Source: CAYLUN01 sp964386865
GTDB taxonomy: Bacteria > Verrucomicrobiota > Kiritimatiellia > RFP12 > UBA1067
Assembly (NCBI GenBank): GCA_964386865.1
Contig: CAYLUN010000068.1
Coordinates: 1 to 30,683 of the forward strand
Reading direction: 5' to 3'
Length of the DNA: 30,683 nt
This document shows, one piece after another, positions 1 through 8,876 of the stretch. Positions within the stretch are counted from its first letter, which is position 1. Each line of letters begins with the position of its first letter. Under the pieces are notes generated by a model. That model did no database searches, was not told the DNA's origin, and saw only the letters and a program-made list of their open reading frames with translations. The translations under genes were made by a program, and so were the position numbers.

Positions 1-810
1 CCGCAGCTCAAGGGCAACTTCGGCACCGCGTGGCAGAACCAGCAGAAGGAGTTCGACAACCTCCCGGGCGTCGTGCTCTACACCACCAACTGCATCATGC
101 CGCCCAAGCCCTCCTACGTGGGCAACCTCTACACCACGGCCGAGGTCGGCTGGCCCGGCGTCAAGCACATCGCGGTGGACATCGACGGCAAGAAGGACTT
201 TTCGGCGATGATCGCCCACGCCATGCAGCTCGGCGGCTGGACTCAGGAGAAGGCGGGCGAGCCGCTGCTCACCGGATTCATGCACAACGCGGTCCTTTCG
301 GTGGCCGACAAGGTGGTCGCCGCCGTCAAGTCCGGCGCGCTGAAGCACATCTTCCTCGTGGGCGGCTGCGACGGCGCCAAGCTCGGCCGCGACTACTACA
401 CGGAGTTCGTGGAGAAGGCCCCGAAGGACACGATCATCCTCACGCTCGCGTGCGGCAAGTTCCGCTTCAACCACCTGCAGGCCCAGCTCGGCGACATCGG
501 CGGCATCCCCCGCCTGCTCGACATGGGCCAGTGCAACGACGCCTACTCGGCGATCCAGGTGGCCGTCGCGCTATCGAAGGTCTTCGGCTGCGGCGTCAAC
601 GACCTGCCGCTCTCGCTGATCCTCTCGTGGTACGAGCAGAAGGCGGTCTGCATCCTGCTGACCCTCCTCGCGCTCGGCATCAAGAACATCCGTATCGGGC
701 CCAGCGTGCCGGCCTTCCTCTCGCCGACCGTGCTCAACGTGCTCGTCGAGAAGTTCGGCCTCACGCCGATCACCACGGCCGACGCCGACCTGAAGGCGAT
801 CCTCGGGTAA
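1..810 (+). CDS. hcp: Hydroxylamine reductase / hybrid-cluster protein, C-terminal part (5' end outside window)
   Basis: The open frame runs in from base 1 and stops at TAA 808-810, giving the last 269 residues of a protein that is normally about 550. The hybrid Fe-S-O cluster ligands known from the family can be placed, counting from the first codon here: Cys31 (TTNC), Cys123 (GGC, the persulfide cysteine), Cys151 (LACG), Cys178 (GQC), Glu212 and Lys214 (WYEQK). Their spacing fits the Desulfovibrio and E. coli proteins. The remaining ligands and the N-terminal cluster lie upstream of the window. Hcp is cytoplasmic; it reduces hydroxylamine in vitro and is linked to NO detoxification and S-nitrosylation in anaerobes. 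All visible ligands are intact, so the enzyme is probably functional. Its G+C-rich codon use matches its neighbours. Identification is secure; only the physiological substrate is uncertain. Confidence 0.97.
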   Translation, partial: PQLKGNFGTAWQNQQKEFDNLPGVVLYTTNCIMPPKPSYVGNLYTTAEVGWPGVKHIAVDIDGKKDFSAMIAHAMQLGGWTQEKAGEPLLTGFMHNAVLSVADKVVAAVKSGALKHIFLVGGCDGAKLGRDYYTEFVEKAPKDTIILTLACGKFRFNHLQAQLGDIGGIPRLLDMGQCNDAYSAIQVAVALSKVFGCGVNDLPLSLILSWYEQKAVCILLTLLALGIKNIRIGPSVPAFLSPTVLNVLVEKFGLTPITTADADLKAILG

Positions 811-846
811 GCGTCCAGCCAATATTTTAGCCACATAAGAACACAA

Positions 847-902
847 AGAGCACAGAGATGGGTAAGCGTGACGTTCATGAGTCAGCCACCTCTCTGTGCT
901 CT
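847..902 (+). terminator. 12-bp perfect inverted repeat after hcp, possible terminator
   Basis: AGAGCACAGAGA (847-858) is matched exactly by its reverse complement at 891-902, with a 32-nt loop, and is followed by ATCTTTTACCC. The position, 36 nt after the hcp stop, suits a transcription terminator. The loop is long and the T-run is only four bases, so it may instead be an intergenic palindromic repeat. A search for further copies in the genome would separate these. Confidence 0.45.
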
Positions 903-980
903 ATCTTTTACCCTGCTATCCCCGTATCTTTTACCCTATCTTTTACCCAGCTATCTTTTACCCAGCTATCTTTTACCCAG
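901..980. repeat. Short tandem repeat, core TATCTTTTACCC, five copies
   Basis: The 12-base core TATCTTTTACCC occurs at 902-913, 925-936, 937-948, 952-963 and 967-978. The last three lie in perfect 15-bp units (CTATCTTTTACCCAG at 936-950, 951-965 and 966-980). The array ends one base before the -35 box of the promoter at 982-1010. It shares no coding frame with a neighbour and has no CRISPR-like spacers. Confidence 0.93.
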
Positions 981-981
981 C

Positions 982-1010
982 TTGACTGAACGCTTGCACA
1001 GGATTACAAT
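982..1010 (+). promoter_or_regulatory. Sigma70-type promoter of the first giant gene
   Basis: TTGACT (982-987) and TACAAT (1005-1010) are separated by exactly 17 bases; each box matches the consensus at five of six positions. Transcription would start near 1017 and leave a leader of about 85 nt. That leader contains a small hairpin, CGTTCG (1062-1067) with CGAACG (1072-1077) around the loop CAGG. No other good promoter was seen before the ATG at 1103. Confidence 0.75.
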
Positions 1011-1102
1011 ACTTCCACTTGGTGTGGTTTAATATGGTCGTGTTTGTGAATCCGTGATCGTCGTTCGCAGGCGAACGGCAATCCGCAGCGAAAGGGAAAA
1101 CG

Positions 1103-4100
1103 ATGAGCGTACACGATATGCGCGGTTGCGTCCTCTCGTGCCTGTCCTGGAACGGGTGGTTCCGCTCGATCATTGCCGTTGCCCTTTTGGCGGGCGTGGC
1201 CTGCCTGCCCGCGGGCGCGGCGACGCGCACGTGGACCGGCGGGGCCGTGAGCTGTTACTGGAGCGGCGCGGACAACTGGGGCGGCGTCGCGCCGACCGAC
1301 GGCGACGACCTGGTCTTCCCCGCGGGCGCGGCCCGGCTAGTGAGCACCAACAACCTCTCCTCGAGAAAATTCCGCAGCGTGACCTTCACCGGCGCGGGCG
1401 GCGGCTTCCAGCTCTGCCCCTACAACTCCGGCACGCTGCTTGTCACCAACGGCATCAGCGCCCAGAACTCCGCAGGCACAAATACCATCTATGCCGACGT
1501 GCGGCTGGAGGCCGACCAGAGCGTGACCGTCACCAGCGCGGGCGGGACGCTCACAGTCGATGGCGACATCAACCTCAACGGCAAGGACCTCACCGCCAAC
1601 TGCACCGGGTCGCTCAACCTCTCGGGCGCGGTCACCGGCGCCGGCGACGTGACCAAAACCGGCGCGGGCACGCTGGAACTCTCCGGCGCGACGACCAACT
1701 CCTTCTCCGGCACGCTGCGGGTCAACGCCGGCACGCTGGCCTTGAACAAGCTGGGCTCCGACACGGCTGTCCCGGGCCCGCTTTTCATCGGCGACGGCAG
1801 CGGCACCGACACCGTGCGCCTGTTGAGGATGAACCAGATCCCCAGCACCTCGACGGTCGTGGTCGCCAGCAGCGGCGTGCTGGACGTCAACAGCGTCAGC
1901 GAGACCCTCGGCGGCCTGACCATGACCGGCGGCGTGGTGCAGACCGGCAGCGCGATCCTGGGCGTCTACGGCAGCGTCACCGCTTCCTCCTCGTCCTCCG
2001 GCCCGGCCCTGATCTCGGGCAAGCTCACGCCCGGCGGCGGGGCGCGCACCTTCACGGTCGGCGACGGCCCGGCCTCGCCCGACCTGCGCGTCACCGCGGT
2101 GATCAGCGGCAGCGGCGGCGGCCTGACCAAGGAGGGCGCGGGCGAGCTGGAGCTGACCGGCACCAACACCTTCACCGGCACGGTCACCGTGAACGCCGGC
2201 TCGCTGGAGGTCTCGACGGACGAGGCGCTCGGCACCACGGCGGGCGGCACGGTTGTCAACAACGACGCGCGCCTGGTCGTGTGGAAAGGCGCGGCCGTCG
2301 GCGCCGAGCCCCTGACTCTCAACGGCGACGGCAGCGGCACCATTGGCGCGCTCTACGCCAGCAACGGCAGCAACTCGTGGGCCGGCGCGATCACCCTCGG
2401 CACGACCACCCTGATCACCGTGCGCACCAACGACACCCTCAACATCGCGGGCGCCATCTCCGGCAGTGGCAAGGGCTTCGCCAAGAACGGCCCCGGCACG
2501 CTGATCCTCTCCGGCGCCTCGGCCAACACCCACACCGGCACCAACACCGTCTCCGAGGGCACGCTGGTATTGGACAAGAGCGCCTCCGACGGCGCGCTGG
2601 TCTCGCCGCTCGTGGTCGGCGACGGCAGCCGCACCGTCACGGTGCGCTACAACCGCTCCAACCAGCTCGGCGCTTCGGCGGACGTCCGCGTCCTCGCCGG
2701 CGGCGTGCTCGACCTGAACGGCTGGTCCGACAGCGCCGGCGCGCTCAGTCTGGAGGCCGGACTCGTGCAGACCGGCGCGGGCGCCTTCACGCTGGCGGGC
2801 GACCTGACGGCCACCTCCGCGGCCTCGGTCCAGGCGCGCGTCACCGGCAACCTGACGCTCAGCGGCACGCGCGTCTGGACCGTAAACGACGGACCCTACT
2901 CGCCCGACCTCTACGTGAGCGCGGCCCTCGGCGGCACCGGCGGCTTCACCAAGCAGGGCCTGGGCGAGCTGCAGCTCGCGGGCGCGGGCACCTTCGGCGG
3001 CACGGCCACGGTCGACGCCGGCCACCTGCGCGTCACCGACGGTGCGGCCCTGGGCGCCACCTCCGGCGGCACGGTGGTCAGCGCGGGCGCGGCCCTCGCC
3101 CTCACCTCCGGCACGGCCGTCGGCGCCGAGCCGCTGACCCTCCACGGCAACGGCACCGGCTCGTACGGCGCGCTCGTCAGCCTCAGCGGCTCCAACTCCT
3201 GGGCCGGCGCCATCACCCTCGCCGACGACACCGTGCTCGAGGTGCGCACCAACACGTACCTGAACCTCGCGGGCTCCCTCGCCGGCACCCGCGGCTTCAA
3301 CAAGACCGGGCCCGGCACGCTGATCCTCTCCGGCAGCGGCAACAACTCCCACTCCGGCAGCAACACCGTCAGCCTCGGCACGCTCGCGCTCGCCAAGACC
3401 GGCACGGCCCGCGCCTTCACTGCCGGAAAGCTCGTCATCGGGCGGGGCTCCGACGCGGACGACCCGCCCAAAGACTGCGTCGTGCTCTACGCCGGATCGA
3501 GCGCCAGCCAGATCGACTCCGATGTGCCCATTACCGTCAACGTCACGGGCTTGCTCGACCTGAACGGCCACAGCGACAGTCTGGGAGCCCTGACACTCGT
3601 CGACGGTAGAATCGACACCGGATCCGGTACGCTAACGCTGATGGAAGACGTGACCTTGGGCAATTCGGGCTGCATCTTCTGCGCCTCTTACGTGGGCGGA
3701 AAGCTGGTGCTCCAGACCGACCGCACGTTCACCTCGAAAAACCCGTGCGAACTTGACCTGTGGGCTGACATCAGCGGCGCGGGAGGCATGATCTTCACGA
3801 TGATATCCGGAGGAATCGATGTCTATCTCGCCGGCGACAACACCTTCGGCGGCACCCTGACCATCAACAACGGCGCGTATGTAGCGTGTAACACTCCGAC
3901 AGCACTGGGCAGCACTGCGGGCGGAACGATCCTCAATGGTGGCAGACTGAAACTAAACGACACCTCCGTCCTCGACGAGCAACTGACCGTCAACGCCGCA
4001 TCGGCTCTCATACTCGATTCCTTCCTTGGAACGCCCTCTTGCTGGAGCGGTCTGATTGTGCTCAACACCCCCTTGGAAGTGACCGCCTATTGGTTAGCCG

Positions 4101-7100
4101 ATCTTTCAGGCCCCATCATCGGACCCAGCTCGCTGCGCATCGAGGGCTGGCCGGACAACTCGGTTTGCACCCTGAGCGGCGCCGACGCCAACACCTACGC
4201 CGGCGGCACCACCGTCGGCGACGTCACGCTTTATCTCAACAAGAGCGTGGCCAACGGCGCGATTCCCGGCGACCTGACGATCTACAACGACTGGATCCCC
4301 GAGTGGCCCGATGCCGTCGTGCTGCTCGCGGACAACCAGATCGTTGACGGCGCCCTTGTGACCGTCGACGGCCATGGCGCGAACGAGAGCAATATCTACC
4401 TGAACCTCAACGGCCACAGCGACACCATCGGCGGCCTGACGCTCATCGGCGCGACCGCACAGACCGGCGCGGGCACGCTGACGGTCGCCGGCGACGTCGA
4501 GGCCACCTCGACTGCTGACTCGGCCTCGTTCATCTACGGCAAGTTGGCGCTGCCCGGCGGCGGCCACACCTTCACCGTCAGCGACGGCCCCGCGACGCCC
4601 GACCTGCGCGTCGCGGCAACGGTCAGCGGCGGCGGCGCGGGGCTCACCAAGCGCGGCGCGGGCCAGCTCGAGCTGTTCGCCAACAACACCTACAGCGGCG
4701 GCACCTACCTCTACGAGGGCCAGGTCGCGGCCGCCACGCCCGACGCCTTCGGCGCCACGGGCGTCGGCACCTTCGTCTACAGCAACGCCAGCGTCCTCGT
4801 CTGGAACGGCACGCACATCGGCGCCGAGCCGCTCACCCTCAGCGGCACCGGCAGTGTCTCGTACGCGGCGCTCGACGCCCGCTCCGGCAGCAACTCCTGG
4901 GCCGGGCCGGTCACACTCGCAGCCGACACGACCTTCAACGTCGCCACTAACGACTACCTGAACCTCGCCGGCGCCCTCGACGGCGGCAAGGGCTTCAACA
5001 AGACCGGGCCCGGCACCCTCATCCTCTCCGGCGGCACGGACAACACCCACTCCGGCAGTAACGTGGTCAGCCTCGGCACGCTCGCGCTCGCCAAGTCCGG
5101 CACGGCCCGCGCCTTCACCGCCGGCCAGCTCGTCATCGGCCGGGACTCCGCCACCGCAGAAGACCTGTCGCGAGACACGTTCGTCCTCTACGCCGGCTCC
5201 AGCGCCAGCCAGATCGCCTCCGGCGTGCCAGTTGCCGTCAACAATACCGGCCAGCTCGACCTCAACGGCCGCAGCGACAGCCTCGGGCCGCTGACGCTGG
5301 TGGACGGTTGCGTCGACTCCGACGAGGGGACGCTGACGCTGACAGGCGACGTTACGCTGAGCAAGTCCGGCAGCCCCTCGAGTGTTTCTTTGATGGACGG
5401 CAAGCTGTCCCTTCCGGCCGACCGCACGTTCACGACAGCGAGCGAGTGCAGGTTGTACATTTACTCAGAAGTCAGCGGGACTGGCGGCATGGTTTTCACT
5501 CAGGCTGACGACATGAACACGTTCTTAGTGGTGCTTGATGGTCATAACACCTTTCAGGGAGTCCTTACCGTCAACAGCAACGTCGATGTTAGACCCGATA
5601 CTTCGAGCGCACTGGGCGACGCCGCAGGCGGAACAATCCTGAATGGTGGAGAACTGTCTTTATATAGCCAGTCCATTGAAAATGAGCAATTGACCGTCAA
5701 TGCTCCATCTACGCTGGAACTTTACGGTTATCCTTCCACTTCCCGCTGGAACGGACTGATCGTTCTCAACGAGCCACTGGCGGTGTCTGCATCCGACGAG
5801 GCCGAACTTTCCGGCCCCATCATCGGCCCCGGCGCGCTCAACATCTACGGCTGGAACACGGGCGCGAACTGCACCCTGAGCGGCGCCGACGCCAACACCT
5901 ACGCCGGCGGCACGACCGTCAGCGACGTTACCCTTCGCCTGAACAAGAGCGTGGCCAACGGCGCCATCCCCGGCGATCTGACGATCTGCGATGATCGGCT
6001 CCAGGCGCAGCCCGACATCGTCGTGCTGCTCGCCGACAACCAGATCGCCGACGGAGCCCGGGTGACAGTCGACGGACGCGGTTCGGACGCGGGAATGACC
6101 CGCCTCCACCTCAATGAACACAGCGACGCGATCGGCGGCCTGACGCTCTTCGGCGGCACGGTGCAATCCGGCAACGGCACGCTGACCCTCGCCGGAGACC
6201 TCGACGCCACCTCCACCACGGAGGAGCCCGCCGCGTTTTACTGCAACCTGAGTCTGCCCGCCGGAAACCACACCTTCGACATCGCCGACGGCCCGTACGT
6301 TCACGAACTCTTTGACGGTCCGGTCGCCTACGACTTCTCCATTGGCACCATCGTCGGCAGCGGCGGCTACACCAAGACCGGCGGCGGCACGATCCACATC
6401 ATTGGCAGCAGCACGTACACCGGCCCGACGACCATCGCCGGGGGCGCCGCGCTGGTGGAGTCGGACACGCCCTTCGGCGCCGCCAGCGCCGGCACGGTCG
6501 TCAACAGCAACGCCAGCGTGGTGGTCTGGTTCATGACCCCGGTCGGCAACGAGCCGCTGACCCTCTACGGCACCGGCTGTGTCACCTACGCCGCGCTCGA
6601 AGCCAGAATCGGTGACAACTCCTGGGCCGGCCCCATCACCCTTGGCTCCGACGCGCTCATCCGCGTCGCGACCAACAGCACGCTGGCCCTCTCCGGCGTC
6701 ATCAGCGGCGCGGGCGGCTTCGACAAGGACGGGCCAGGCACGCTCTCGTTCACCGGCGACAAGGCAAACTCGTTCAGCGGCGCCGCTCTGGTCCGGGTGG
6801 GTGAACTGGTGCTCGGCCGAACCGCCACGTCGACCGTGCCGCATGACCTTGTCGTCGGCTCGAACGACGCAGGCGCGCCCAGCGCCAACGTAAGCTACAC
6901 GGCCAGTGACCAGGTGGTCGGGAATATCACCGTCAACCGCTCGGGCTATCTGGATCTAAACAGCCACAGCGACGGCATCGCCGACCTCATGCTCAACGGC
7001 GGGGCGGATGTCCAAGGAACGGGCACGCTGACCATCGCCGGCAACATCCTGACAGATCCGCTCGGAATCACCAACGCCTACTCCCAGATCGACAGCAAGC

Positions 7101-8698
7101 TGGGCTTCGAAGGCCTGGGCACCCGTGAGATTGCGGTGCGTGCGACACCCAGCTCGAGCGGTGTCTGGACCACAGAACTCATCCTCGCGGGTTCGGTGTC
7201 CGGTGCGTCGCCGTTGCTCAAGACCGGCGACGGCGACCTCCGCCTGTCCGCCGCGAGTTCTTTCACCGGCCCGCTCACCGCAACCGAGGGGTGCCTGAGT
7301 GTGCTCCACGACTTGGCCTTGGGGGCGACCAACAGCGGCGTGACCCTCAGCGGCAGCGCCAAGCTCACACTCGGCGACCCCTACGTTCCCAGCGACGTGA
7401 ATATCGGCGCGGAACCGCTGGTGTTGGATTCGCAGCCGGACGCACTCGCGTCAGCGGTGGTGGCCTATAGTGACTGCTCGTGGGCCGGGTCGATCACCTT
7501 GCTCCGCGACGTGGAGATCTGGTGCGCCGACATCGTGATCTTGGAATTGAGCGGCCCTATCGGCGGTGTCGGCGGCCTGAAGAAAACGTATCGCGGCCAA
7601 CTCCGGCTGACCGGGAATCAACCCAACACCTACGCCGGGGAGACGGTGTTGGATTATGGCACTATGATCTTGGATAAGGACGCCAACACCACGGCCATTC
7701 CCGGCAACTTCACCATCGGTCAATATGCCGGGGCTCCCAGTGCGGTGCGGTGTGACCATCCCGGCCTCATCGCTGATAGCGCGCAGGTCAAAATCGCCTC
7801 CACCGGCGCTTGGCTACTCAACGGACAGACCGAAACCGTGGGGCCGGTGATCGGCGATGGTGAAATTGACCTCGGCGCCGGCGGCAGTCTCCACACGAGT
7901 TTCAATGGGCTTACCACCAACTTCGCCGGCCGCATCGAGGGCTCGGGCACGGTCTTCAAGGAGGGCTCGGGCACGTGGACGCTCTCGGGCGTCAACACCT
8001 TCGCAGGCCTCACCAAGGTCTTCGGCGGCACGCTCAACGTCAACGGCGTCCAGCCCGCCAGCGGGGTCGAGGTCGGCCCGGCCGGCCGCCTCGGCGGCAC
8101 CGGCACGGTCGGCGCGCTCAGCGGCCCGGGCGGCACCGTGGCCCCCGGCCTCAGCATCGGCACGCTCACCGCCAGCAACGTGACCTTCAGCGCGGGCGGC
8201 ACCTTCGCCGCCGAGCTGGGCGCAACGGGCTGCGACCGCCTCGCAGCGCGCGGCGACGTCGCGCTTGGCGGCGCGGCCCTCGCGCTCGCCGCCCCGGGTC
8301 TGCTGCCCTCCGAGGGCCAGACCTTCCTGATCCTCGACAACGACGGCGCCGACACGGTGAGCGGCACCTTCGCCGGCCTCGCCGAGGGCGCGACGGCCAC
8401 CGACGGCCTGCGCCAGTACGCGATCACCTACGCCGGCGGCGACGGCAACGACGTGGTGCTGTCCGCCACCAACACCGCAGCCCTGCGGCCCGCGCTCGCC
8501 TTCGCCGCAGCAGCCGGCGAGCTGGCCCTCTCCTGGCCGCAGAACGACATCACGTGGGAGCTGCACTCGGCCACCAACCTGGTCGCGCCGGTCGCCTGGA
8601 CCGCGCTTCCGCAGCCCTACCCCACCAACGAGACCGGCAGCGTCATCCTCGAGCCCGGGCCCGAGAAACAAAAGTTCTTCCGCCTGTATCACCCGTAA
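1103..8698 (+). CDS. Giant secreted protein of autotransporter-associated beta-strand (PATR) repeats
   Basis: This 2531-residue protein begins with a basic stretch and hydrophobic segment, with a likely signal peptidase site near residues 37-40 (AGAA). The ATG at 1103 is preceded by AAAGGG; an in-frame ATG at 1118 is possible but would shorten the signal n-region. Nearly the whole body is made of PATR-type beta-strand units, recognisable by recurrent GxGTLxLSGxNTxxG and GGLTLxGGxVQTGxGTLT phrases, as in parallel beta-helical passengers. Three modules of about 570 residues are clearly related (anchors near nt 3293, 4991 and 6716). The last ~60 residues form a different segment (LSWPQND ... FFRLYHP) resembling C-terminal beta-sandwich domains common in PVC secreted proteins. 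No C-terminal transporter barrel is visible. Expected location is outside the inner membrane, as surface structure or adhesin; substrate and partners are unknown. It is the only plus-strand gene after hcp and has its own promoter. Confidence 0.95.
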   Translation: MSVHDMRGCVLSCLSWNGWFRSIIAVALLAGVACLPAGAATRTWTGGAVSCYWSGADNWGGVAPTDGDDLVFPAGAARLVSTNNLSSRKFRSVTFTGAGGGFQLCPYNSGTLLVTNGISAQNSAGTNTIYADVRLEADQSVTVTSAGGTLTVDGDINLNGKDLTANCTGSLNLSGAVTGAGDVTKTGAGTLELSGATTNSFSGTLRVNAGTLALNKLGSDTAVPGPLFIGDGSGTDTVRLLRMNQIPSTSTVVVASSGVLDVNSVSETLGGLTMTGGVVQTGSAILGVYGSVTASSSSSGPALISGKLTPGGGARTFTVGDGPASPDLRVTAVISGSGGGLTKEGAGELELTGTNTFTGTVTVNAGSLEVSTDEALGTTAGGTVVNNDARLVVWKGAAVGAEPLTLNGDGSGTIGALYASNGSNSWAGAITLGTTTLITVRTNDTLNIAGAISGSGKGFAKNGPGTLILSGASANTHTGTNTVSEGTLVLDKSASDGALVSPLVVGDGSRTVTVRYNRSNQLGASADVRVLAGGVLDLNGWSDSAGALSLEAGLVQTGAGAFTLAGDLTATSAASVQARVTGNLTLSGTRVWTVNDGPYSPDLYVSAALGGTGGFTKQGLGELQLAGAGTFGGTATVDAGHLRVTDGAALGATSGGTVVSAGAALALTSGTAVGAEPLTLHGNGTGSYGALVSLSGSNSWAGAITLADDTVLEVRTNTYLNLAGSLAGTRGFNKTGPGTLILSGSGNNSHSGSNTVSLGTLALAKTGTARAFTAGKLVIGRGSDADDPPKDCVVLYAGSSASQIDSDVPITVNVTGLLDLNGHSDSLGALTLVDGRIDTGSGTLTLMEDVTLGNSGCIFCASYVGGKLVLQTDRTFTSKNPCELDLWADISGAGGMIFTMISGGIDVYLAGDNTFGGTLTINNGAYVACNTPTALGSTAGGTILNGGRLKLNDTSVLDEQLTVNAASALILDSFLGTPSCWSGLIVLNTPLEVTAYWLADLSGPIIGPSSLRIEGWPDNSVCTLSGADANTYAGGTTVGDVTLYLNKSVANGAIPGDLTIYNDWIPEWPDAVVLLADNQIVDGALVTVDGHGANESNIYLNLNGHSDTIGGLTLIGATAQTGAGTLTVAGDVEATSTADSASFIYGKLALPGGGHTFTVSDGPATPDLRVAATVSGGGAGLTKRGAGQLELFANNTYSGGTYLYEGQVAAATPDAFGATGVGTFVYSNASVLVWNGTHIGAEPLTLSGTGSVSYAALDARSGSNSWAGPVTLAADTTFNVATNDYLNLAGALDGGKGFNKTGPGTLILSGGTDNTHSGSNVVSLGTLALAKSGTARAFTAGQLVIGRDSATAEDLSRDTFVLYAGSSASQIASGVPVAVNNTGQLDLNGRSDSLGPLTLVDGCVDSDEGTLTLTGDVTLSKSGSPSSVSLMDGKLSLPADRTFTTASECRLYIYSEVSGTGGMVFTQADDMNTFLVVLDGHNTFQGVLTVNSNVDVRPDTSSALGDAAGGTILNGGELSLYSQSIENEQLTVNAPSTLELYGYPSTSRWNGLIVLNEPLAVSASDEAELSGPIIGPGALNIYGWNTGANCTLSGADANTYAGGTTVSDVTLRLNKSVANGAIPGDLTICDDRLQAQPDIVVLLADNQIADGARVTVDGRGSDAGMTRLHLNEHSDAIGGLTLFGGTVQSGNGTLTLAGDLDATSTTEEPAAFYCNLSLPAGNHTFDIADGPYVHELFDGPVAYDFSIGTIVGSGGYTKTGGGTIHIIGSSTYTGPTTIAGGAALVESDTPFGAASAGTVVNSNASVVVWFMTPVGNEPLTLYGTGCVTYAALEARIGDNSWAGPITLGSDALIRVATNSTLALSGVISGAGGFDKDGPGTLSFTGDKANSFSGAALVRVGELVLGRTATSTVPHDLVVGSNDAGAPSANVSYTASDQVVGNITVNRSGYLDLNSHSDGIADLMLNGGADVQGTGTLTIAGNILTDPLGITNAYSQIDSKLGFEGLGTREIAVRATPSSSGVWTTELILAGSVSGASPLLKTGDGDLRLSAASSFTGPLTATEGCLSVLHDLALGATNSGVTLSGSAKLTLGDPYVPSDVNIGAEPLVLDSQPDALASAVVAYSDCSWAGSITLLRDVEIWCADIVILELSGPIGGVGGLKKTYRGQLRLTGNQPNTYAGETVLDYGTMILDKDANTTAIPGNFTIGQYAGAPSAVRCDHPGLIADSAQVKIASTGAWLLNGQTETVGPVIGDGEIDLGAGGSLHTSFNGLTTNFAGRIEGSGTVFKEGSGTWTLSGVNTFAGLTKVFGGTLNVNGVQPASGVEVGPAGRLGGTGTVGALSGPGGTVAPGLSIGTLTASNVTFSAGGTFAAELGATGCDRLAARGDVALGGAALALAAPGLLPSEGQTFLILDNDGADTVSGTFAGLAEGATATDGLRQYAITYAGGDGNDVVLSATNTAALRPALAFAAAAGELALSWPQNDITWELHSATNLVAPVAWTALPQPYPTNETGSVILEPGPEKQKFFRLYHP
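3293..6715 (+). repeat. Long-period (~1.7 kb) tandem modules within the giant gene
   Basis: The phrase FNKTGPGTLILSG starts near 3293 and again near 4991, with a weaker third copy (FDKDGPGTL) near 6716. A 44-base stretch at 4166-4209 is identical to 5870-5913 (offset 1704). The preserved offset across hundreds of residues shows duplication of a whole ~567-residue block rather than only short repeats. Confidence 0.75.
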
Positions 8699-8821
8699 GG
8701 TCCGGCCGCTCACGAGCGGGCCGCGTCTACGTTGCGAGTCTGGCCGTCGCGGCTTCCGTCGCACAGGGCCGGCACGACGGAGGCAGCAATTCCAATTATG
8801 GCACGACAACGACTGCGGGAA

Positions 8822-8876
8822 TGCCCTTACGGGCACACTACGAACGAATTCGCCCACATTTTACCCGTTTGTAGTG
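8822..8876. repeat. Inverted repeats between the convergent giant and SpoU-type genes
   Basis: CACTACGAACG (8836-8846) pairs with CGTTTGTAGTG (8866-8876) apart from one G-T pair, and TGCCC/GGGCA form a second hairpin at 8822-8835. The TAA stop of the minus-strand methyltransferase gene (8861-8863) lies in the loop of the larger hairpin. The pair may limit read-through between convergent genes, but there is no T-tract. A third, imperfect GC palindrome lies at about 8704-8722. Confidence 0.4.

Noticed and set aside
901..980. Short repeats as a CRISPR array
   Set aside because: The units are 12-15 bases, directly adjacent and without unique spacers, and no cas gene is present.
1337..3571. Long minus-strand open frame (744 codons) opposite the first giant gene
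   Set aside because: It is rich in Gly, Ala, Arg and Val without any domain, and mirrors the G+C-rich repeats of the plus-strand protein. The plus strand has a promoter, signal peptide and repeat family.
1054..3609. Plus-strand 851-codon open frame overlapping the giant gene
   Set aside because: It is an Arg/His-rich frame-shifted reading of the same repeats with no recognisable motif.
5660..6844. Minus-strand 394-codon open frame
   Set aside because: It lies opposite the repeat protein, is low in complexity and has no domain or plausible start context.
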